Below are positions 9,385-20,416 of a stretch of 57,482 bases of DNA, piece after piece. The position numbers and the translations under genes are program-made. The DNA is from CAZIHO01 sp964538875. Lineage in GTDB: Bacteria > Pseudomonadota > Gammaproteobacteria > Chromatiales > Chromatiaceae. The notes under the pieces were generated by a model. The model did no database searches. It worked only from the letters and a program-made list of their open reading frames with translations, and had not been told where the DNA came from. Location of the stretch: NCBI GenBank assembly GCA_964538875.1, contig CAZIHO010000007.1, positions 1-57,482 on the forward strand, given 5' to 3'. How positions within the stretch are numbered: the first letter of the stretch is position 1; every line of letters starts with the position of its first letter.

Positions 9385-9624
9385 TCAACCGGCCTTGGCG
9401 AACATCAGGAACAGGCCCATGGCGATCGAGATGACCGGCAGGGCGTCCGTCAGACCCATGACGATGAAGAACTGAATACGCAGCATCGGAATGAGTTCCG
9501 GCTGACGCGCCGCTCCCTCGAGAAAACGCCCACCCAGCACGCCAATGCCGATGGCCGCGCCCAGGGCACCCAATCCGAGCATGAGACCGGCTGCGATGTA
9601 CAAGAGAGGGGTTGCGAGTTCCAT
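9385..9624 (-). CDS. atpE: F1Fo ATP synthase subunit c
   Basis: Membrane rotor-ring subunit that carries the translocated proton. 79 aa in two hydrophobic helices joined by the polar loop ARQPELIP. The ion-carrying acid is Asp60 (VMGLTDALP), as in E. coli. The Na+-ligand residues of sodium-type rings are not seen, so a proton ring is expected. Located between atpB and atpF. Confidence 0.97.
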   Translation of the reverse strand: MELATPLLYIAAGLMLGLGALGAAIGIGVLGGRFLEGAARQPELIPMLRIQFFIVMGLTDALPVISIAMGLFLMFAKAG

Positions 9625-9666
9625 GTTTTTCTCCGGTGTTTGAGGGACGAAAACGAGACAAATGAA

Positions 9667-10512
9667 TCAATGATGGTGCTGATGAGCCATGTCTAGATAG
9701 ACGATGGTCAACACCATGAAGATAAAGGCCTGGAGCGTGATGATCAGAATATGAAACACTGCCCACACAAATTGCAGAATACCAGCGGTGGCGCCCAACA
9801 CCATGCCGCCGCCGTACATCAAGGCAATCAGGATGAAGATCATTTCACCAGCGTACATGTTGCCGAACAACCGCAATGCCAGCGAGACTGGCTTGGCGAT
9901 AAGGTTGATCCCTTCCAACAACAAGTTAGCCGGCATCCCCGCCTTACCAAAGGGTTGCAGGGTCAGTTCACCCAGGAAGCCGCCGACACCCTTGACCTTG
10001 ACGCTGTAGTAAAGGATCAGGCCAAACACGGCCAACGCCATGCCGAAGGTGGCATTCGGATCCGTGGTGGGGACCACTTTGAGGTAATGGACGCCCAACA
10101 TGCCAGCCAACCAGGGAATCAAATCCACCGGGAACAGATCCATCACGTTCATGAGGAAGATCCAGCAGAACACGGTCAGCGCCAGGGGCGCGATCATGGG
10201 ATTCTTGCCGGTGAAGGTGGAACGAACATTGTCATCCACGAAATCGATGACGCTTTCCACGAAATTTTGCCAGCCGCCGGGAACCCCGTCGGTGGCGCTC
10301 TTGGCGACCTTATGAAACAGATACGCGAATAGCCCCCCGAGCAGAAGGGAGAAAAACATGGTATCCAGATGAATCGCCCAGAAGCCCATTTGGGCCGCTT
10401 CCTGGGTGCTATGGGCAACGCCCCAACTCCCATCGGCGTGGCGCCCAAAGGTGAGATTCGTCAAATGGTGCGCTATGTAGGCAGTCGAGGTAAGGGGCTC
10501 TGTCGATGCCAT
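9667..10512 (-). CDS. atpB: F1Fo ATP synthase subunit a
   Basis: Stator membrane subunit forming the proton half-channels against the c-ring. 281 aa with five to six hydrophobic helices. The essential arginine is in ALRLFGNMYAGE. The N-terminus (TSTAYIAHHLTNLTF) and C-terminal LDMAHQHHH, with a His run, are normal for the family in gammaproteobacteria. Lies between atpI (32 bp) and atpE (42 bp). Confidence 0.97.
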   Translation of the reverse strand: MASTEPLTSTAYIAHHLTNLTFGRHADGSWGVAHSTQEAAQMGFWAIHLDTMFFSLLLGGLFAYLFHKVAKSATDGVPGGWQNFVESVIDFVDDNVRSTFTGKNPMIAPLALTVFCWIFLMNVMDLFPVDLIPWLAGMLGVHYLKVVPTTDPNATFGMALAVFGLILYYSVKVKGVGGFLGELTLQPFGKAGMPANLLLEGINLIAKPVSLALRLFGNMYAGEMIFILIALMYGGGMVLGATAGILQFVWAVFHILIITLQAFIFMVLTIVYLDMAHQHHH

Positions 10513-10544
10513 CTCTCGGTATCCCTAGTCTCTTTCGTTTAAGA

Positions 10545-10982
10545 TCAACGCCCCGCGAAAAACGCGGATGCCAGTTGGACGATAAAATAGGCGCCCAATA
10601 GGGTTGGTACGCTCAAGGGCTCCATCCACACAAACACGCTGACCAACAATATCAGGACCAATCCAAGCTTCGCCAACTCAGCGCCATAAAAGCGCATTAC
10701 CAGCATCCCGGGCTCTTGGGCTCGGTAACGCCCAAATACCCAGACCGCAAACAGCGCATTACCGATGGTGCCGATACCCGCGCCCAGTAGGGCCGATAGC
10801 CCATATCGCGTTCCAAACAATGATCCAAGCAGACCCAACGCCGAGGTGACGATGGCCTGGGCGACCAAGAGTTGCTTGGCTTGTCTACTATCCCGCAGAT
10901 TCATTAAGCTTAAAGGCGCGTACGTACCTTGCAGCGCAGCATTATACGGGGCATGGCGAATAAGGTCAAAGGATACGGCCAT
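10545..10982 (-). CDS. atpI: ATP synthase accessory protein AtpI
   Basis: Small membrane protein encoded first in many atp operons; it assists Fo/c-ring assembly and has been linked to magnesium supply. 145 aa with four predicted membrane helices. The start is uncertain: the ATG at 10982 gives 145 aa without a clear Shine-Dalgarno, while an internal ATG at 10904 (MNLRDSRQAKQLL) would match the usual N-terminus better. The family is poorly conserved, so the call rests on hydropathy, length and position upstream of atpB. Confidence 0.85.
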   Translation of the reverse strand: MAVSFDLIRHAPYNAALQGTYAPLSLMNLRDSRQAKQLLVAQAIVTSALGLLGSLFGTRYGLSALLGAGIGTIGNALFAVWVFGRYRAQEPGMLVMRFYGAELAKLGLVLILLVSVFVWMEPLSVPTLLGAYFIVQLASAFFAGR

Positions 10983-11110
10983 AAGAAAAATGAAGGTCGA
11001 GGAAATTTATCGAAAATTTTTTATGGCCTGCTGCGGTAGGTGGCGCCAGTTAGGGGACCGGGTCTAAACCCTATTTGCCGGCTGATGGGGCGCCTACTTA
11101 ACGGCTGCAC

Positions 11111-11995
11111 CTATCGAATATGCGCTAGAATCCCATCTAACTCATCCAGACTATTGTAGGAAATCACCAACTTCCCCTTGCCCTTGGGTCCATGCTGAAT
11201 CCACACTTGGGCACCAAGCCGGTCGATCAAATCCTCCTGCAATCGGCGAACATCCGGGTCTGTTTCCGTAGGTTTGGCTTCCTTAGGGTGTTCCTCCTGC
11301 GCCTGTAGGCCCCGCACCAGACGCTCGGTGTCCCGCACCGATAATCCACGGGATACCACTAAGCGCGCCGCTTCGGACTGGCGGGGCCCCTTGAGGCCCA
11401 GCAGGGCGCGGGCGTGGCCCATCTCCAGTTGTCTGGAATCGATATATTCCTTGACGTCTAGGTTCAGGTCCAGGAGTCGCAGTAGATTGGTGACGCTTAC
11501 CCTGGACTTTCCCACCGCTTGGGCGACCTGCTGATGGGTAAACTCGAATTCGCTCAGTAGCCGTTGCAGCCCAGTTGCCTGTTCCAGGGGATTCAGGTCG
11601 TCCCGCTGGATATTCTCGATGAGCCCGATGGCGACGGCGGATCTTTCATCCACGTCCCGCACCAAGGCTGGAATTTCCGTGAGCCCCGCCATTTGAGCGG
11701 CGCGCCAACGCCGTTCGCCCGCCAGCAATTCGTAGCGACCCTCACCCAACGGCCGCACCAGAATAGGTTGCAGAACGCCTTGCGCGCGGATGGAATCCGC
11801 CAAGCCCTGAAGAGCCTCCGGGTCGAATTCACGCCGGGCCTGATAGCGCCCCCGCTCCACCGTTTCCACTGGCAGGGTCGCGGCCGGGCCGGCGAATTCC
11901 TCGGCTTCGTCCTGGTCCTCCGTGTCCCCCCCAGTGAACGGCGATAGTAGCGCGTCCAATCCCTTCCCTAGGCCCCGTTTGCGCGTCGACGCCAT
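11111..11995 (-). CDS. parB: Chromosome partitioning protein ParB (Spo0J family)
   Basis: Centromere-binding CTPase that loads at parS and works with ParA in chromosome segregation. 294 aa. The N-terminus RKRGLGKGLDALL is classic for chromosomal ParB. It is followed by the CTP-binding motifs (GRYQARREFD, GERRWRAAQMAG), the HTH core (QATGLQRLLSEFEFTHQQVAQAVGKSR region, about 135-165), and a C-terminal dimerisation segment. It starts 11 bp after the parA stop. I found no consensus parS in the window by eye. Confidence 0.96.
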   Translation of the reverse strand: MASTRKRGLGKGLDALLSPFTGGDTEDQDEAEEFAGPAATLPVETVERGRYQARREFDPEALQGLADSIRAQGVLQPILVRPLGEGRYELLAGERRWRAAQMAGLTEIPALVRDVDERSAVAIGLIENIQRDDLNPLEQATGLQRLLSEFEFTHQQVAQAVGKSRVSVTNLLRLLDLNLDVKEYIDSRQLEMGHARALLGLKGPRQSEAARLVVSRGLSVRDTERLVRGLQAQEEHPKEAKPTETDPDVRRLQEDLIDRLGAQVWIQHGPKGKGKLVISYNSLDELDGILAHIR

Positions 11996-12006
11996 GGCAG
12001 CTGTTC

Positions 12007-12798
12007 CTACGCGGGGACGGCCTGGGGCCGGGTCTGCTTGCTCAACACCTCGCTGGCCAGGGCCAGGTAGGAGATGGCTCCCCGGGAGCCCCGGTCATAG
12101 AGCAGCGCCGGAATTCCGTGACTGGGGGCTTCCGCTAGCCGCACGTTGCGCGGGATGATGGTTCGGTACACCTTTTCCTCGAAATGGGTAATCAACTGGG
12201 TGGACACGTCATTGGCCAGGTTGTTGCGCGGATCGTGCATGGTACGCAGGATGCCCTCGACCCGCAGGCGCGGGTTGACGGTTGCCCGAATCTGGTCGAT
12301 GGTTTTGATCAAGTCCGATAGACCCACCAGTGCATAATATTCACATTGGATCGGGATCAGCACCCCGTCCGCCGCCACCAGTGCATTAACCGTCAACATG
12401 TTCAGGGCTGGCGGACAATCCACCAGGATGAGTTCATAACGCTCCTTGGCGTCCCGCAACGCCTGGGACAGGCGCCGTTCCCTGGCCGGCAAATCCATCA
12501 AGCCCACCTCAGCGGCGGTCAGGTCCCCGTTGGACGGCACCAGATCAAAACCAGGCTGGGGTTCCGGGATGCGTTGGATACAGGCGTCCAGGGGCGCCTT
12601 GCCCATGAGCAAATCCAAGCTGGATAACCTGAGGTCGGCCTTATTGACTCCGCAGCCCATGGTGGCGTTGCCCTGGGGGTCGAGATCCAGCATTAGGACC
12701 GGATGTTTCATGGCAGCGAATGACGCCGCCAGGTTGACGGCGGTGGTGGTCTTACCCACTCCCCCTTTCTGATTGGCGATGGCGATGATGCGGCCCAT
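12007..12798 (-). CDS. parA: Chromosome partitioning ATPase ParA (Soj family)
   Basis: Deviant-Walker ATPase that forms DNA-bound gradients moved by ParB. 263 aa. The motif KGGVGKTT near residue 11 carries the signature lysine; Walker B-type LILVDCPPALN lies mid-protein, and LMLDLDPQGNATMG follows the switch I region. The short N-terminus without a DNA-binding extension marks it as chromosomal (Soj-like) rather than a plasmid ParA. It precedes parB and follows rsmG, the usual rsmG-parA-parB order. Confidence 0.97.
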   Translation of the reverse strand: MGRIIAIANQKGGVGKTTTAVNLAASFAAMKHPVLMLDLDPQGNATMGCGVNKADLRLSSLDLLMGKAPLDACIQRIPEPQPGFDLVPSNGDLTAAEVGLMDLPARERRLSQALRDAKERYELILVDCPPALNMLTVNALVAADGVLIPIQCEYYALVGLSDLIKTIDQIRATVNPRLRVEGILRTMHDPRNNLANDVSTQLITHFEEKVYRTIIPRNVRLAEAPSHGIPALLYDRGSRGAISYLALASEVLSKQTRPQAVPA

Positions 12799-12840
12799 GA
12801 CATTCCTCCCCCGGTTTGGGGTCCCGAGGCTCTGGTCGAT

Positions 12841-13462
12841 TTATCCGACGGCGAATTCCACCAGGATCCGTTCCCCTTCCAGGAACGGCACCTGGAGCCG
12901 ATGGGTCCTAATCTCCCCCACGACCCCGCCCACAACCGGCAACTCTTGTTCGACTCCCGGTCCTTTGGACGCTAATAGAACCCCCGGAGACCCCAACAAG
13001 GGTCGGACCAGTTGGATGATCCGGGGCAAGGGGGCAAACGCCCGCGCCAGTATCGTAGCGAACTTTTCCCGCGCCGGGTAAGACTCGACCCGGGCCTGGA
13101 CCGGCTCTACGTTGCCCAGACCAAGTTCCGTGGCCGCTTGGCGGATGAAACGAATTTTTTTTCCATTGCTGTCCAGCAGGGTAAAGCGTCGTTCGGGTTG
13201 GACGATGGCCAGCGGCAGACCTGGAAAGCCGGCGCCGGTACCCACGTCCAATACGGTGCCGCCCCGGAGCCAGGGGGCTAACGCCAGGCTGTCCAATAGG
13301 TGGAAAGGAACCATGCGATCCAGGTCCCGCACCCCAGTCAGGTTATAAACCCGGTTCCAGCGTTCCAACAGTCCCAACAGGCCCAGTAACTGGTCGAGTT
13401 GGCCTTGGCTCAGGGTCAGGCCCAGGGCCCCGGCCCCCTGCCCGAGCCGGGCCGCCCGGGAC

Positions 13463-13482
<20 letters not shown>
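12841..13482 (-). CDS. rsmG: 16S rRNA (guanine-527-N7)-methyltransferase
   Basis: SAM-dependent enzyme (formerly GidB) that methylates G527 of 16S rRNA; loss gives low-level streptomycin resistance in other bacteria. 213 aa. The SAM-binding motif I is VLDVGTGAGFPGLPLAI, with LLDSNGKKIRFIRQ for motif II. The start lies 20 bp inside the end of mnmG, so the two are translationally coupled. Confidence 0.96.
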
Positions 13483-15355
<1,873 letters not shown>

Positions 15356-15429
15356 GAAGCCAACCGAGCGACAGGCGGAACACCAGGCGGGAAACGATAC
15401 CCAATACGGCGGCGCAGCGCCAAGCGGGA

Positions 15430-16176
15430 CTAGGCGACTAGGTGCATCCGGCTCCGCTCCGGCCCACTCCGGTCCAGGGCTCCGGAGCCCTCCAGCCGGG
15501 ACCTTAGGGAATGGGTACCCTCGTTGGCGGCGGACCCCGACTCGCCCAAGCCCTGCTTAGCAAGTTGGCGCCGTGCGTCGGCGGCCATGGCCGCCGCCTG
15601 GGCGGCGACTTGCCGATCCTGACCGGATGGCTCGGCGGGAGCCAGGGCCGCCCGCTGGACGGTCTGGGCTTTGATTAAGGTCGCCTGGGGATCGCCGGGA
15701 ACCGCAGAAATATCAATGGGTACCTCGCCGCCGGTGGCGTACAAGCGGCCATCGGGACCCCGGCTATAGGAGAACTTGGCGCCGCCGGCCGCGTAACCCC
15801 CGGCGGCGGCCAGGTGCGCCGCCTCGTGGGCCCGCACCTCCTGATCCCGCTGCTTGAGCGCAGTGACGCGCTGCTGTTGCTCTTCGGACAGGGGAGTGCC
15901 AGAGGACGGATTCCGGGACGACGCCCCCCGCTCCTCGTTATCCGCGCCCCGTCCCGGTACGGCGGCACGGCTGCCCTCCGGTTGGCGCTGGTCCTCCGTC
16001 GCGCCCGCTCCATCCGCAGCACCAGTGCCGACTAGGGGTCGTCCAGTGTCCGTGGCGTGCGCGTTATCTTGGGAACGTCCGGCCGTCGCGGCAGCCGTGC
16101 CCGTACCCAAGCCCCCGGCAGGCTCCAGGCGGCTGGGGACAGCGTAAAAGGGCGGGTTAAGGCGTTGAATTTCCAC
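15430..16176 (-). CDS. SprA-related putative metalloprotease (CJM1_0395-like family)
   Basis: A 248-aa protein from the chosen GTG start. The first half is a low-complexity, Gly/Ala/Arg-rich region. The conserved half has REVRAHEAAHLAAAG, with an HExxH-like HEAAH (about residues 116-120), then GGAKFSYSRGPDGRLYATGGEVPID. This is the signature of the SprA-related family, annotated as putative metalloproteases of unknown substrate. The frame is open to 16365, but that would overlap the end of the ydcF-like gene by 134 bp, so the GTG at 16176 (VEIQRLNPPF) is preferred. Proteolysis itself is not demonstrated for the family. Confidence 0.78.
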   Translation of the reverse strand: MEIQRLNPPFYAVPSRLEPAGGLGTGTAAATAGRSQDNAHATDTGRPLVGTGAADGAGATEDQRQPEGSRAAVPGRGADNEERGASSRNPSSGTPLSEEQQQRVTALKQRDQEVRAHEAAHLAAAGGYAAGGAKFSYSRGPDGRLYATGGEVPIDISAVPGDPQATLIKAQTVQRAALAPAEPSGQDRQVAAQAAAMAADARRQLAKQGLGESGSAANEGTHSLRSRLEGSGALDRSGPERSRMHLVA

Positions 16177-16231
16177 GGGGGCAATTCCACATCCGGTATC
16201 AATTCTAATATAGCTAGGCTGACCGAAGCTG

Positions 16232-17008
16232 CTAGGCCATAAACTCCCGAATCCGGTACCAAACCAATCCCAGATATTCATGCAGGGAGTAATAGCTCTT
16301 TTGCAGCGCTCGCTGGCTGGGCATGAAATCCCGGAGTCCCAGCACTCCCCCTCCGCCATGGGCAAAGCCGGTGGGAGCCGGCAGCACCTCCAGCCCGGTG
16401 GCCTGGAACGCCCGCAATGCCCTAGGCATGTGCCAAGCGTGGGTCACCAGCAACACCCGGGTCAACCCGGCCTCGGCCAGCAGGGCGGAGCCCAGGTGCG
16501 CATTTTCCCAGGTATCCCGGCTGCGCTCCTCGATGCCCGCCACCTGCACCTGGAACTCAAACTCCGCCACCTGGGCCATGAGGCGTGCCAGGGAGGGCTC
16601 CGGATCGTCAGGGTTGGAACCGGCCAGATACAGGGGCAGGCCGGTACGGCGGACCAGCCAGGCGCCGTAGCGGAGCCGGACCAGGGTCAGATCCCCTAGG
16701 TCGTCGCCCCCGTATTCCGGGGCATCCTTGGCGCGGGTGGCGGACAGCACCAGAATCGCCTCGGCCCGGGTCGCCGCCAAGTCGTCTTCACCCAGGGCCG
16801 GATAGGCTTCCAAGGGCGCGATCAGTTGATTGGCGAGCACCGGCAGACTCAGGGCCAGCAGGAGACCGGCGGCCAGGCCCACCAAGCCCCGGCCCAGCCA
16901 GGGATGGCGCCACCAGGCCAGACCCAGCAGCAGCAGTAGCAATAGGCTGGCCGGAGGCAACAGCAGGGATTTGACCAGCGCGTACAAGGGAATCCTAAGA
17001 CTCCCCAA
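16232..17008 (-). CDS. YdcF/ElyC family DUF218 membrane protein
   Basis: 258 aa. Two hydrophobic segments at the N-terminus (about residues 8-30 and 38-60) anchor a DUF218 domain (about 80-235). Family motifs visible are AEAILVLSA, YLAGSNPDD, EERSRDTWENA and VLLVTHAWHMPRA. The two-TM plus DUF218 layout is that of ElyC, which affects peptidoglycan and enterobacterial-common-antigen lipid metabolism in E. coli. The start overlaps the lipA stop by 14 bp, making it the last gene of the dacA-lipA operon. The exact substrate is unknown. Confidence 0.88.
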   Translation of the reverse strand: MGSLRIPLYALVKSLLLPPASLLLLLLLGLAWWRHPWLGRGLVGLAAGLLLALSLPVLANQLIAPLEAYPALGEDDLAATRAEAILVLSATRAKDAPEYGGDDLGDLTLVRLRYGAWLVRRTGLPLYLAGSNPDDPEPSLARLMAQVAEFEFQVQVAGIEERSRDTWENAHLGSALLAEAGLTRVLLVTHAWHMPRALRAFQATGLEVLPAPTGFAHGGGGVLGLRDFMPSQRALQKSYYSLHEYLGLVWYRIREFMA

Positions 17009-17972
17009 GCACCCGGCGCGCCTGGCGATCCGCCTGGTAGGACGACCGCACCAGCGGCGCGCTCGCTACGTGGGCGAAGCCCAGGGACTCGCCCAGGATC
17101 TTGAGGGCATCGAACTCGGCCGGTTCCCAATAGCGGACCACCGGCAAATGATCCCGGCTGGGCCGCAGGTATTGGCCCAGGGTGAGCAGTTCGCAGCCCT
17201 GGGCGCGCAAATCCTGTAGCACCTGGGTCACCTCGTCCAGGCTTTCCCCCAGCCCCAGCATTATCCCGGACTTGGTGGGAACGCCGGGACAGCGTTCCTT
17301 GAAACGGGCCAGCAGTTGCAGGGATTCCCCATAATCGGCACCGGGCCGGGCTTGCCGGTACAGACGCGGCACCGTTTCCAGATTATGGTTGAACACGTCC
17401 GGCGGCGACTCCACTAGGGCATCCAGGGCGATGTCCTGGCGGCCCCGAAAATCCGGCACCAGGATCTCCACCTGGATACCCGGATTCAGCGCCCGGGTCT
17501 CCCGCACACAGGCGGCGAAATGGGCGCCGCCGCCGTCCCGCAGGTCATCCCGGTCCACCGAGGTAATCACCAGATAGCCTAAACCCATGGCCTGCACGGC
17601 CCTGGCCAAGCGGGGTGGCTCCTCCGGATCCAGGGGCTGGGGCCGGCCGTGGGCCACGTCGCAAAAAGGGCAGCGGCGGGTACAGATGTCCCCCATGACC
17701 ATGAAAGTGGCCGTGCCGTGACTAAAGCACTCGCCCAGATTCGGGCAGGCCGCCTCCTCGCATACGGACGCCAAACCCTGCTCGCGCAGAATGCGGCGAA
17801 TGCGCCCCACGCCGGCACCACTGGGCGCCCGGGTCCGGATCCAGGCCGGTTTGGGCAGCAAGGGCGACTGGGTTTCCACCCGCACCGGGATGCGGGACAA
17901 CTTGGCATCACCCCGCTGGTGGGTGTCCGGGCTCAACCGGGACGGCGGTGTGTAGGATGGATCATCGCTCAT
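16995..17972 (-). CDS. lipA: Lipoyl synthase
   Basis: Radical SAM enzyme that inserts two sulfurs into octanoyl-lipoyl domains. 325 aa. Both cluster motifs are intact: the auxiliary cluster CEEAACPNLGEC and the radical SAM cluster CTRRCPFC. The C-terminal Ser ligand region VRSSYQADRQAR is present. It overlaps lipB by 4 bp (stop/start), matching the common lipB-lipA pair that performs the two steps of de novo lipoylation. Confidence 0.98.
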   Translation of the reverse strand: MSDDPSYTPPSRLSPDTHQRGDAKLSRIPVRVETQSPLLPKPAWIRTRAPSGAGVGRIRRILREQGLASVCEEAACPNLGECFSHGTATFMVMGDICTRRCPFCDVAHGRPQPLDPEEPPRLARAVQAMGLGYLVITSVDRDDLRDGGGAHFAACVRETRALNPGIQVEILVPDFRGRQDIALDALVESPPDVFNHNLETVPRLYRQARPGADYGESLQLLARFKERCPGVPTKSGIMLGLGESLDEVTQVLQDLRAQGCELLTLGQYLRPSRDHLPVVRYWEPAEFDALKILGESLGFAHVASAPLVRSSYQADRQARRVLGES

Positions 17973-18643
17973 GGACTCGGATCTCCCAGAGATTCAGCAT
18001 GGAGCAGTTCGGGAGGCGCATCCTCCAACGGAACCAGGGTCAAACCCAGTTGCCCGGCGATGCGCCCGGCCAGTTCCGCTTCCAGCCGGTCCAGGTCGCA
18101 GGGACCCAGATCCGCCACTTGGGTGACCTGCAACCCGGCGTAGCCGCAGGGATTGATGCGGCGGAACGGGCTCAGGTCCATGTCGCCATTCAGGGCCAAG
18201 CCATGATAGCTGCACCCCCGTCGCACCCGCAGCCCTAGGGAGGCGATCTTGCGGCCATCCACATAGACGCCGGGGGCGTCCCGGCGCGCCTCGGCGGTGG
18301 CTCCGTACTGGGCGAGCAACTCGATCACCGCCCGTTCCAGCCGCTCCACCAGGGTGCGGATACCGATGCCGCCCCGTTTGAGGTCATATAACAGGTAGGC
18401 GATGATTTGGCCGGGGCCATGATAGGTCACCTGACCGCCCCGGTCGGACCGCACCAGGGGAATAGCGCCGGGATCCAGCACATGCTCCCAGCGGCCCGCC
18501 TGACCCAGAGTGAACACTGACGGATGCTGCAGGGTCCAGAGCTGGTCCGGCGTATTGGCGTCCCGCCCGTTGGTAAAGTCGCTCATGGCCCGCCAAACCG
18601 GCTGGTATTGCCGGGTGCCGAGCCGCCGCCACTGGAGCCCCAT
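17969..18643 (-). CDS. lipB: Octanoyl-[acyl-carrier-protein]-protein N-octanoyltransferase
   Basis: Transfers octanoate from ACP to lipoyl domains of 2-oxoacid dehydrogenases and GcvH. 224 aa. It has the LipB motifs RGGQVTYHGPGQ and GRKIASLGLRVRRGCSYHGLALN; in the family a Cys and a Lys form the acyl-transfer pair, and K and C are placed as expected (GRKIASLG; NPCGYAGL). Starts 3 bp after the NYN/LOTUS gene ends and overlaps lipA by 4 bp. Confidence 0.97.
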   Translation of the reverse strand: MGLQWRRLGTRQYQPVWRAMSDFTNGRDANTPDQLWTLQHPSVFTLGQAGRWEHVLDPGAIPLVRSDRGGQVTYHGPGQIIAYLLYDLKRGGIGIRTLVERLERAVIELLAQYGATAEARRDAPGVYVDGRKIASLGLRVRRGCSYHGLALNGDMDLSPFRRINPCGYAGLQVTQVADLGPCDLDRLEAELAGRIAGQLGLTLVPLEDAPPELLHAESLGDPSP

Positions 18644-18646
18644 GGG

Positions 18647-19498
18647 TCAGGATCCGCCGACCTCGTCGTCGTGGCTCATGGACTTGATGATGTAACCGCC
18701 GGACTTTTCGTCTGCTTCCATGTCCAGCAGCTTGCGGCTCTGGGCCTCTTCCAACAGCTTGCCGAAGGTGCGGAATCCGTAATAGGACTCGCTGAAGCCC
18801 GGCTTGCGGCGTTTGATGGCCTGCTTCACCATGGACCCCCACACCTTATCCTCGGCGCCCCGATCCTGTAGCAAATCTTCAACCGTTTGCAGCACCAGGT
18901 CGAAGGCCTGCTGCTTGCGGCCTTCCTCATCATTTTCGGGCCGCTTGCGGTGGCCGTTGCCGCTGGTTTCCGGGTCCTTGGTGGACCCGCCCAAGGCGCG
19001 CCGGCGGCGGGGCTTGCGGCATTCCCGGATTAGGTCATCGTAGTAAATGAATTCGTCGCAGTTGGCGATCAACAGATCCGAGGTGGACTGCTTGACCCCT
19101 ACCCCGATGACCACCTTGTTGTTTTCCCTCAACTTGCTCACCAGGGGCGAAAAGTCGGAATCGCCGCTGACCACCACGAAGGTGTCCACGTGGGCCTTGG
19201 TGTAACAGAGGTCCAAGGCGTCCACCACCATGCGAATGTCAGCGGAATTTTTGCCCGACTGGCGCACATGAGGAATTTCGATCAGCTCAAACGAGGCTTC
19301 ATGCATGGGTCCCTTGAAGTCCTTGTAGCGATCCCAATCACAATAGGCCTTCTTGACCACGATGCTGCCCTTGAGCAGCAGGCGCTCCAACACCTTGAGA
19401 ATGTCGAATTTGGCCAAATTGACGTCGCGCACGCCGAGGGCGATGTTTTCGAAGTCGCAGAAGACCGCCATATTGCGGGTGGCGGGTTTGTCGTTCAT
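18647..19498 (-). CDS. NYN-domain putative RNase with C-terminal OST-HTH/LOTUS domain
   Basis: 283 aa. The N-terminal PIN-like NYN domain shows the acidic residues of the metal site: VFCDFENIAL at the start, DIRMVVDALD, and VVSGDSDFSPLV. A charged linker (about 160-195) leads to a C-terminal OST-HTH/LOTUS fold (DLVLQTVEDLLQDRG to SGGYIIKS), an RNA/G-quadruplex-binding module in this family. The ATG at 19498 (MNDKPATRN) is preferred to the longer open frame to 19642 because homologues begin just before the NYN strand. It lies between dat and lipB, where gammaproteobacteria usually carry ybeD. The RNase role is inferred from the family. Confidence 0.88.
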   Translation of the reverse strand: MNDKPATRNMAVFCDFENIALGVRDVNLAKFDILKVLERLLLKGSIVVKKAYCDWDRYKDFKGPMHEASFELIEIPHVRQSGKNSADIRMVVDALDLCYTKAHVDTFVVVSGDSDFSPLVSKLRENNKVVIGVGVKQSTSDLLIANCDEFIYYDDLIRECRKPRRRRALGGSTKDPETSGNGHRKRPENDEEGRKQQAFDLVLQTVEDLLQDRGAEDKVWGSMVKQAIKRRKPGFSESYYGFRTFGKLLEEAQSRKLLDMEADEKSGGYIIKSMSHDDEVGGS

Positions 19499-19547
19499 GG
19501 TCTTGGGTCTCCAGGGAGGCCCACCGGGCGCTCCTTGCAAAAAAAGT

Positions 19548-20408
19548 TCATACCTCGCCCCGGCGCAGCCGCGCCTTGTAGGCTTGATAAAGTTGGTCAA
19601 TCCGGCGCCAGTTGGGGCCCGGCCGGCCATCGCCCACCGCACGGTCGTCCAGCCGGGTCACCGGCAGCACTTCCCGGCTGGAGCTGGTGAGCCAGATTTC
19701 ATCCGCGCTCCGCAGTTCGTCCACGCCGATGGGGCGTTCCTCGGCGGACAGTCCGGCACCGGCGGCCAGCTCTAGCACGAGGTCTCGGGTGATGCCGGGC
19801 AGCAACAACACCCCCTTGGGCGGTGTGACCAGCACGCCGTCGCGGGAGATGAAGAGGTTGCTGGCGGACCCCTCATAGGCAAAACCATCCCGAATCAGGA
19901 TGGCTTCCAGCGCCTGCCGGTCTGCCGCTTCCTGACGGGCCAGCACTGCCGCCAACAGGGTCACCGCCTTGATGTCGCAACGCAACCAGCGGATGTCCGG
20001 CCGGGTGACGGCGGCCACGCCGGTCGCCAACAAGTCCGGATCCCGGGGCGGCATCGGCATGGCCATGGCGAACAGGGTGGGAAGCGTCTGGGACGGAATG
20101 GCGTGATCCCGGTTCGGCGCCGGTCCCCGGGTCACCTGCACATAGACGGATAAATCCCGGTCCCGGTAGGGTTCGATCAAACGCTCCAACACCGGCCGCC
20201 ATTGGGCCAGGGACAGGGGCGGCGACATGCGAATCGCGGCGAGACTTTGCTCCAGGCGCCCCAGATGGTGTTCCAGACGAAACAGATGGCCGTGGTAGGC
20301 TGGGATCACCTCGTAAACGCCGTCCCCGAACAAAAAACCCCGGTCCATAACCGAGATTCGCGCCTGGTCCAGGGGCAGAAATTCGCCGTTGAGGTACACC
20401 CATTCCAT
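19548..20408 (-). CDS. dat: D-amino-acid aminotransferase (class IV)
   Basis: PLP-dependent fold-type IV transaminase, likely producing D-alanine or D-glutamate for peptidoglycan. 286 aa. Key features are the N-terminal WVYLNGEFLPLDQARISVMDRGFLFGDGVYE, the PLP-binding lysine in CDIKAVTLLAAVLARQ, and YEGSASNLFI, the phosphate-binding region. Branched-chain and aminodeoxychorismate lyase relatives share the fold, so substrate is inferred from the neighbour dacA, 8 bp upstream. Confidence 0.87.
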   Translation of the reverse strand: MEWVYLNGEFLPLDQARISVMDRGFLFGDGVYEVIPAYHGHLFRLEHHLGRLEQSLAAIRMSPPLSLAQWRPVLERLIEPYRDRDLSVYVQVTRGPAPNRDHAIPSQTLPTLFAMAMPMPPRDPDLLATGVAAVTRPDIRWLRCDIKAVTLLAAVLARQEAADRQALEAILIRDGFAYEGSASNLFISRDGVLVTPPKGVLLLPGITRDLVLELAAGAGLSAEERPIGVDELRSADEIWLTSSSREVLPVTRLDDRAVGDGRPGPNWRRIDQLYQAYKARLRRGEV

Positions 20409-20416
20409 GGGCGGAA

